In this document: positions 58,923-64,000 of the stretch, in pieces
Layout of the letters: every line of letters begins with the position of its first letter
How positions within the stretch are numbered: the stretch's first letter is position 1
NCBI RefSeq assembly: GCF_016019935.1
Contig: NZ_JAECMT010000002.1
Location: 620,001-684,000, forward strand
Direction: 5' to 3'
DNA from: Paenibacillus sp. GSMTC-2017
GTDB lineage: Bacteria; Bacillota; Bacilli; Paenibacillales; Paenibacillaceae
Length of the DNA stretch: 64,000 bases
Notes under the pieces: model-generated
What the model was told of the DNA's origin: nothing
Database searches by the model: none
The model's input: the letters and a program-made list of their open reading frames with translations, nothing else
Made by a program: the position numbers and the translations under genes

Positions 58923-60113
58923 ATGAATATTCAACCTAAAACTCGCGGCTTTATTTGTACAACTGCACACCCAGAAGGCTGCGCAAGTCAAGTACAGCGT
59001 CAAATTGATTATGTAACTAGTAAGCCTGCCATTCAAGGACCACGCAACGTACTCGTTGTTGGTGCTTCAACAGGCTACGGTCTTGCATCACGTATAGTCT
59101 CCTCATTCGGTGCTGGAGCAAACACAGTTGGCGTTTATTTTGACAAAGCTGCTGAAGGTGTACGTACTGCATCCGCAGGCTGGTACAACTCTGCTGCATT
59201 TGAAAAAGCTGCTGCAGAAGCTGGCCGTAAATCGTATAGCATCGTTGGCGATGCGTTCTCCGATGAAATCAAAACAAAAACGATTGATCTTATACGTACA
59301 GAGCTTGGTCAAATCGATTTGGTGATTTACAGCGTTGCTTCTCCACGCCGCGTACATCCAAAGACGGGTGAAGTATTCTCCTCCGTTATCAAGCCACTTG
59401 GTGGAACGTATTCAAACAAAACAGTTAACTTCCATAGTGGTGAAGTATCAACTGCAACGATCGAACCAGCAACTGAAGATGAACTACGTCAAACGATTGC
59501 TGTTATGGGCGGAGAAGACTGGCAAATGTGGATCGACGAACTTCAAAGCGCAGGTGTGCTGGCTGAAGGAGCAACAACGGTTGCTTATTCCTATATCGGT
59601 CCTGAAATAACACATGCTGTTTACCGCGAAGGAACGATCGGCGCAGCCAAAAACGATCTAGAAGCTACAGCGAAACGCCTGAATGCTGGACTAGCTACAA
59701 ATGGCGGACGTGCATTTGTATCCGTGAATAAAGCACTTGTTACACAATCAAGCTCAGCTATTCCAGTAGTACCTCTTTATATTTCTGCTCTTTATAAAGT
59801 AATGAAAGAGCAAGGTATTCACGAGGGCTGTATCGAGCAAATGTACCGCTTATTTGCTGAAAGACTTTACGGCGAAGGTGAAACGCTTGTTGATGAAAAA
59901 GGACTTATCCGTGTCGACGATTGGGAAATGCGTCCTGAAATTCAAGCAGAAGTTGCTAAGCTATGGGCTGAATTGACTACTGAAAACGTATATGAGCTAT
60001 CTGATCTAGTAGGCTATCGCCGTGAATTTTTCCAACTGTTCGGCTTCGAAACAGACGGAATCGATTATGAAGCAGATACTAATCCTGACGTAGCTATTTC
60101 AAATTTACGATAA
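58923..60113 (+). CDS. fabV: trans-2-enoyl-[ACP/CoA] reductase FabV
   Basis: 396 aa. The large SDR-type enoyl reductase: cofactor site VVGASTGYGLASRI (about 45) and the catalytic Tyr-x8-Lys in VYREGTIGAAK (about 235-245). It reduces enoyl-ACP or crotonyl-CoA, using NADH. In Firmicutes FabI or FabL/FabK are more usual, so FabV here is a noteworthy alternative; FabV is known for low triclosan sensitivity. RBS AAAGG lies before ATG. The prs-like gene follows 28 bases later. Confidence 0.95.
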   Translation: MNIQPKTRGFICTTAHPEGCASQVQRQIDYVTSKPAIQGPRNVLVVGASTGYGLASRIVSSFGAGANTVGVYFDKAAEGVRTASAGWYNSAAFEKAAAEAGRKSYSIVGDAFSDEIKTKTIDLIRTELGQIDLVIYSVASPRRVHPKTGEVFSSVIKPLGGTYSNKTVNFHSGEVSTATIEPATEDELRQTIAVMGGEDWQMWIDELQSAGVLAEGATTVAYSYIGPEITHAVYREGTIGAAKNDLEATAKRLNAGLATNGGRAFVSVNKALVTQSSSAIPVVPLYISALYKVMKEQGIHEGCIEQMYRLFAERLYGEGETLVDEKGLIRVDDWEMRPEIQAEVAKLWAELTTENVYELSDLVGYRREFFQLFGFETDGIDYEADTNPDVAISNLR

Positions 60114-60141
60114 GATACAAGTGCAAGAAATGGAGGGCATT

Positions 60142-61083
60142 ATGCCAACAAAGATTAAGGTTTTTTCTGGTTCATCCAATGAGCCATTAGCTACAAATGT
60201 ATGTAAGCAACTCAATCTGCCATTGGGCAAAATCGCCATTTCTCGTCTTCAAAGCGGTGAAATTCATGTATCCTATGAAGAGTCACTTCGAAATTGTGAT
60301 ATTTTTTTAGTGCAATCGTTGTCTAGCCCTGTGAATGAACATTTAGTAGAATTGCTCGTCATGATTGATGCGGCAAAACGTGCTTCTGCTAAATCGATCA
60401 ATATTGTAATGCCTTATTACGGCTATGCTCGTCAAGAGCGTAAATCTGCACCAAGGGAACCTATTTCCGCTAAGATGGTAGCAGATATATTGACGACAGT
60501 TGGTGCAAGCCGCATCATTTCTGTTGATTTGCATGCTGATCCAATCCAAGGATTCTTCAATATTACGGTTGATCATTTAACTGCTTTGGATTTGATCATT
60601 GATTATCTCAGAAAAAAGGACATCAAAAATCCAGTTGTCGTATCGCCTGATGCTGGACGAGCTACGACAGCAGAGAAACTGGCTGGCTTACTCGATTGTC
60701 CTTTTGCGATTATGATCAAAAACCGCCCTGCCCATAACCAATCCAAGATTACACATATTATTGGTGAAGTTGAAGGTATGACGCCAATTATTATCGAGGA
60801 CTTGATCGATACAGGCAGTACGATCGTTAACGTGGTAGAAGGCCTTAAGAAACGTGGAGCAGAAGATGCTTTCATCTGCGCAACTCACGGATTATTTTCC
60901 GAGAATGCCGTTGAGAAGCTTAACCACAAAAACATTCAAGAGGTTGTTATTACGGACACGATCGCTCTTAGACAAGATAGCCCCGATAAGTTCGTCGTTC
61001 TACCGATGGCACCATTGCTAGGCGCTGCTATCAAAATCATTACCGAAGGCGGCTCTATCGCAACATTGTTTAAATCAGAATAA
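60142..61083 (+). CDS. prs: ribose-phosphate pyrophosphokinase, divergent paralog
   Basis: 313 aa. It transfers pyrophosphate from ATP to ribose 5-phosphate giving PRPP. KVFSGSSNEPLA, YYGYARQERKSAPREPISAKMVADIL (ATP site), DLHADPIQGFF and the flexible loop KNRPAHNQ are present, and IIIEDLIDTGSTI is the ribose-phosphate loop. The PRPP-loop variant SPDAGRATTAEKLA lacks the usual GG-TRA-R pattern. That and the plain context suggest a second copy beside the housekeeping prs next to glmU. GGAGGGCATT lies before ATG. Confidence 0.88.
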   Translation: MPTKIKVFSGSSNEPLATNVCKQLNLPLGKIAISRLQSGEIHVSYEESLRNCDIFLVQSLSSPVNEHLVELLVMIDAAKRASAKSINIVMPYYGYARQERKSAPREPISAKMVADILTTVGASRIISVDLHADPIQGFFNITVDHLTALDLIIDYLRKKDIKNPVVVSPDAGRATTAEKLAGLLDCPFAIMIKNRPAHNQSKITHIIGEVEGMTPIIIEDLIDTGSTIVNVVEGLKKRGAEDAFICATHGLFSENAVEKLNHKNIQEVVITDTIALRQDSPDKFVVLPMAPLLGAAIKIITEGGSIATLFKSE

Positions 61084-61100
61084 ACGAAAAACACAAAAAG

Positions 61101-61147
61101 GATCAGCCGATAGTCATCTAATTTGACTATCGGCTGACCCTCTTTTT
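61101..61147 (+). terminator. terminator of prs
   Basis: TCAGCCGATAGTCA / TGACTATCGGCTGA 14-bp stem, then TTTTT. The minus-strand lipoprotein frame ends inside this stem. Confidence 0.9.
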
Positions 61148-61303
61148 ATAATCCAATGTCCTGAGCGTCCTATTAAATTTGTTCGGTTCTATAGGTAATA
61201 AATTGTTTAATGCTTTTTCCTTAGACGAACAACCAATGCTGAACAAACTAAAAACTAAAAAAACAATGAGTAACAAATTTCTTCTACAGATGCTCTCCCG
61301 CAC
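61127..61303 (-). CDS. short lipoprotein reading frame, possibly truncated
   Basis: 58 codons from GTG. It begins MRESICRRNLLL, then a hydrophobic IVFLVFSLFSIGC lipobox (FSIGC, Cys at 25) and SSKEKALNNLLPIEPNKF, ending ..DYKKRVSR at a TAG inside the prs terminator. AAAAAAGGGG lies just upstream and partly overlaps the GTG. The lipobox is convincing, but the mature part is short and ends in the neighbour's terminator, so the gene may have lost its 3' part. It is 54 bases after the epimerase gene on the same strand. Confidence 0.45.
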   Translation of the reverse strand: MRESICRRNLLLIVFLVFSLFSIGCSSKEKALNNLLPIEPNKFNRTLRTLDYKKRVSR

Positions 61304-61357
61304 CCCTTTTTTAGTAATTACTGTATATATTTATTATCATAGACTACTCCCCTGATA

Positions 61358-62308
61358 CTAACTATTAAAAAGATACCGTCTCATATAATCAATTTCTAGC
61401 TGAAGCCCCTCTTCCAAGCTAACACGTGGTTGATACCCGAGTAGAGACTCTGCCTTAGCAATATTAGCCCATGTATGAAGAGGTTCTCCCTTCAATCCAC
61501 CTATCCGTGAAATATTAGCTTCTTTACCTGCCAACTTCTCAAGTGTAACTATTACATCTATAATCGTAGAGCGTTCTTTCCCTCCGATGTTAATCGTCTC
61601 TCCAATCACGTCCTGTGCTTCAGTGACGGCGGCTGTTGCTGTCACACAATCTTTAACATATGTGAAGTCCCGTGACTGGAGTCCGTCCCCATATAACGTA
61701 ATTGGTTGATCCAATAATAGTTGACGAATGAATCGATGGAATGCCATATCAGATCGTTGCCTTGGACCATATACGGTAAAATAACGTAAAATAACGATGG
61801 GGACCCCTTCGTTCCGCCAATAGACGCGGCAAAGTTGCTCTCCTGTTAGCTTAGTCACACCATAAGGCGACAATGGGGATGGCAACGCATTTTCTGAAAC
61901 CATCCCAACTGTGTCTCCATAAACCGACGAAGTAGATATAAAAACAAACTTTTTAATATTTTTCCCTACACAAGCTTCAAGCAATTGTTGTGTTATATCG
62001 ATATTGTTGTGCACATAGTTTGCAAAATCTGCTCCCCAACTATTACGTACTCCTGGGATGCCGGCTAAGTGATAAACAATGTCGACATCCGCAAGTAGCT
62101 CCTCCCACTTCACATTAGCCAAATTATCCTGTATGAATGTAAAGCGACTATTAGTAAAACTTTTTTCCAAATGACGAGTTCTGATTTGTTCTATCTCTTC
62201 ACGTATGAGTCCATCTATCCCGATAACTTCATAGTTAGGATTATTTAGCAACGTTTCACAAAGATGAGAACCGATAAATCCCGCTGCTCCTGTCACTACA
62301 ATTTTCAT
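61358..62308 (-). CDS. NAD-dependent nucleotide-sugar epimerase/dehydratase (GalE/YtcB-like)
   Basis: 316 aa. NAD site VTGAAGFIGSHLCETL (about 5-20), catalytic Ser in FISTSSVYGD and Tyr-x3-Lys in SPYGVTKL (about 146). RYFTVYGPRQRSDMAFHRFIRQL is typical of the UDP-glucuronate/GlcNAc C4-epimerase group. Paired with the UDP-glucose dehydrogenase upstream (four-base ATGA overlap), it likely works on UDP-glucuronate, as in Bacillus ytcA-ytcB of the spore-coat polysaccharide operon. Confidence 0.9.
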   Translation of the reverse strand: MKIVVTGAAGFIGSHLCETLLNNPNYEVIGIDGLIREEIEQIRTRHLEKSFTNSRFTFIQDNLANVKWEELLADVDIVYHLAGIPGVRNSWGADFANYVHNNIDITQQLLEACVGKNIKKFVFISTSSVYGDTVGMVSENALPSPLSPYGVTKLTGEQLCRVYWRNEGVPIVILRYFTVYGPRQRSDMAFHRFIRQLLLDQPITLYGDGLQSRDFTYVKDCVTATAAVTEAQDVIGETINIGGKERSTIIDVIVTLEKLAGKEANISRIGGLKGEPLHTWANIAKAESLLGYQPRVSLEEGLQLEIDYMRRYLFNS

Positions 62309-63588
62309 GGGCGACCCACCCCAACATAACGTAGACCTTCTTGCTCGATCGCAATTCGATCAAGTACATTCCGTCCGTCCATAACGACATTCCCTCTCAT
62401 AACTCCTTTTACTTCTTTCCAATCTCCTTGAAGGAACTCTTGCCAGCCTGTCGCGACAATAAGCGCATCCACATCTTGTACTGCTCTCATCGCTGTATCA
62501 CTCCAGCTCACACCAACAATCTGTGGAGCAACGAGCGGGTCGTAAGCAGTTATTTGGCATCCCCTCGCGGCAAGCCTCTCCATAAATGCAATCGCTTGAG
62601 AGTAACGGATATCATCCGTATTTTCCTTAAAGGTAGCTCCCCACACAGCAATATGAGAATTCTCATTTAAAGAACCAATAACTCTCTCCAGCTTTTCAAC
62701 ATATACATCAAGCTGTGAGTCATTAATCTCAGCTACCGTATGAAGTAAATTAAGCGGTAATGCTTTAGTAGCTGCTGCTCCGATAAGTGCATTGACATCT
62801 TTAGGCAAACACGACCCTCCATAACCAATCCCCGCCTGAAAAAACTTACCTCCGATTCTACTGTCCATACCAATACCAACCGATACTTTTGTTATATCGG
62901 CGTCATAAACATCACATATTCTAGCGAGTTCATTAATGAATGACAGCTTCGTTGCAAGAAACGCATTCGAGCCGTATTTAATCATTTCCGCTTCTGTTCT
63001 TCCAGTAATTAGTGTCTCCGTCTGAATGCCCGCATAAAGCTCACGGACTCTCTCTATAGCGATTTCGTTGGTCGCCCCGATAACCATTCGATCAGGGTGC
63101 AGCGAATCAAATATTGCAGTCCCTTCTCTTAAAAACTCAGGATTAGAAACAATATCAAATACATCCGAAGAAAGTCCCTTATCTAGTAGAAAACGAACAG
63201 CCCAATTCCCTGTCCCAGGCGGAACTGTACTTTTTAGAATGATCGTTTTATACGTTCGAATAACTTCACTTATTGTAAGCAGTACACTTTTTACATAGAC
63301 GAGATCCGCAGTTCCGTCTGAAGCGGATGGTGTGCCTACCGCAATCATAATGACTTCATTTTTCTCCAAATGTTCTTCAACCTCTGAACTAAAAAGTAGT
63401 CGATTCTCATTCCTATTATTTTCGATTAACTCATTCAAGCCAGGTTCAAATATCGGGATAATACCGCTGTTCAACAACGAAATTTTCCCCTTGTCGCGAT
63501 CTACACAAACAACACTATGCCCAAGCTGAGATAATACAGCAGCAGTAGTTAAGCCCACATATCCTGCGCCTACAATACAAATATTCAT
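62305..63588 (-). CDS. ugd: UDP-glucose 6-dehydrogenase
   Basis: 427 aa. NAD site IVGAGYVGLTTAAVL (about 4-18). The catalytic Cys is in GIGYGGSCLPKDV (about 257), and FLREGTAIFDSLHPDRMVIGA and ILKSTVPPGTG are the UDPGDH motifs. It makes UDP-glucuronate. RBS GAGGGATG lies ahead of ATG. It resembles TuaD/YtcA types. Co-translated with the epimerase; galU for its substrate lies divergent, 209 bases away. Confidence 0.95.
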   Translation of the reverse strand: MNICIVGAGYVGLTTAAVLSQLGHSVVCVDRDKGKISLLNSGIIPIFEPGLNELIENNRNENRLLFSSEVEEHLEKNEVIMIAVGTPSASDGTADLVYVKSVLLTISEVIRTYKTIILKSTVPPGTGNWAVRFLLDKGLSSDVFDIVSNPEFLREGTAIFDSLHPDRMVIGATNEIAIERVRELYAGIQTETLITGRTEAEMIKYGSNAFLATKLSFINELARICDVYDADITKVSVGIGMDSRIGGKFFQAGIGYGGSCLPKDVNALIGAAATKALPLNLLHTVAEINDSQLDVYVEKLERVIGSLNENSHIAVWGATFKENTDDIRYSQAIAFMERLAARGCQITAYDPLVAPQIVGVSWSDTAMRAVQDVDALIVATGWQEFLQGDWKEVKGVMRGNVVMDGRNVLDRIAIEQEGLRYVGVGRP

Positions 63589-63797
63589 AAAGTTGCATCC
63601 CTCTTTTCATTACCTCTATTCGCTACACTATCTTGTGCGGCGACGGGCAAAAGGGAAACGGCTATTCGCATAGTAACCTTTACAAAACTTTTTTATTTGT
63701 AGTAGTACAACTGCCCCTTTTGCGAGCTGACAGGCTTCATTTGCGAAATGAGCAATATAATATATCTATAGGAATCCTATTATGTGAGGTGATAATA

Positions 63798-64000
63798 ATG
63801 ATTCATAGAGCCATCATTCCAGCCGCAGGGTATGGCATCCGTAATTTACCAGTCACCAAATCGATTCCAAAGGAAATGTTCCCTATTGCTGGGCGACCAA
63901 CCATAGAATATATTGTGGAAGAAGCTATACTGGCAGGAATCGAGGAAATATTAATCGTTCTTTCTCGCAATAAAAATGAGATTATGAATTATTTCGATCG
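63798..64000 (+). CDS. galU: UTP-glucose-1-phosphate uridylyltransferase, 3' end cut off
   Basis: 67 codons are visible. It makes UDP-glucose from UTP and glucose 1-phosphate. [20 protein letters not shown] is the nucleotide-binding start; the usual GxGTRxLPxTK has Ile for Thr here. [20 protein letters not shown] and [12 protein letters not shown] follow as in GalU. GAGGTGATAATA lies ahead of the ATG; a TATAAT lies about 40 bases upstream but has no good -35. Divergent from ugd, it supplies UDP-glucose for the pathway. Confidence 0.9.
   Translation, partial: MIHRAIIPAAGYGIRNLPVTKSIPKEMFPIAGRPTIEYIVEEAILAGIEEILIVLSRNKNEIMNYFD

Overview
The window looks like a chromosomal segment of a low-to-moderate G+C, endospore-forming Firmicute of the Paenibacillaceae (Paenibacillus- or Cohnella-like). 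The basis is an alpha/beta-type small acid-soluble spore protein with a sigma-G-like promoter, a preQ1-I riboswitch with a queCDEF operon, a YtpB-type sesquarterpene synthase, Gram-positive (coproporphyrin) haem genes, an LTA-synthase-family enzyme, an SLH-type surface protein, Shine-Dalgarno sites of the GGAGG type and many GTG/TTG starts. No rRNA, tRNA, CRISPR array, insertion sequence or intact prophage was recognised.

Layout. 0-10 kb: end of a YitT-family membrane protein, a putative glycoside hydrolase, a minus-strand unit (small protein, ytpB, pfkA), an MFS transporter, cold-shock protein, methyltransferase, small proteins and oligoendopeptidase F. 10-17 kb: a DUF92 membrane protein with a locally G+C-rich body, a glycerophosphodiesterase, a CapA-like protein, and the tightly overlapping hemE-hemH-hemY set. 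17-27 kb: a type IV pilus locus. On the minus strand run pilB-pilT-pilC-major pilin-pilD and, after an inverted block of two minor prepilins, a pseudopilin-like protein with a beta-helix body followed by pilM-pilN-pilO. A perfect 22-bp palindrome lies between the divergent pseudopilin and prepilin genes.

28-38 kb: MFS transporter, a 7-bp tandem repeat touching the stop codon of an O-methyltransferase gene, a THUMP-type rRNA methyltransferase overlapping an LTA-synthase-family gene, a membrane PDZ-Lon protease with a probably frameshifted small gene behind it, and a two-gene unit encoding a DUF3990 ADP-ribosyltransferase-like protein and a small overlapping partner (a candidate toxin-antitoxin pair). 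Small proteins, an M14 peptidase and glutamate racemase follow. 39-47 kb: many short minus-strand units, including a SufR-like regulator, a HepT/YutE-like protein lacking the catalytic His, a stand-alone CuA-domain protein, an unknown gene behind a sigma-A promoter with a LexA-like box, a holin-like protein and a secreted SLH protein. 47-51 kb: a YpsA-like protein and queC-queD-queE-queF behind a preQ1-I riboswitch.

51-64 kb: a J-domain-like membrane protein without HPD, an ArsR-type regulator, iron-type alcohol dehydrogenase and aldo-keto reductase in tandem, a 719-residue coiled-coil protein ending in a DUF2325 domain, an NlpC/P60 hydrolase, the spore protein, fabV and a divergent prs-like gene. 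At the right edge a nucleotide-sugar set (UDP-glucose dehydrogenase, epimerase, a short lipoprotein reading frame, and divergent galU cut by the window end) points to surface or spore polysaccharide synthesis.

The best leads for something undescribed are the DUF3990 pair, the LexA-box gene, the DUF2325 coiled-coil protein and the beta-helix pseudopilin with its palindromic operator. Three or four stretches look like decaying genes. All family names come from reading the sequence, without database searches.
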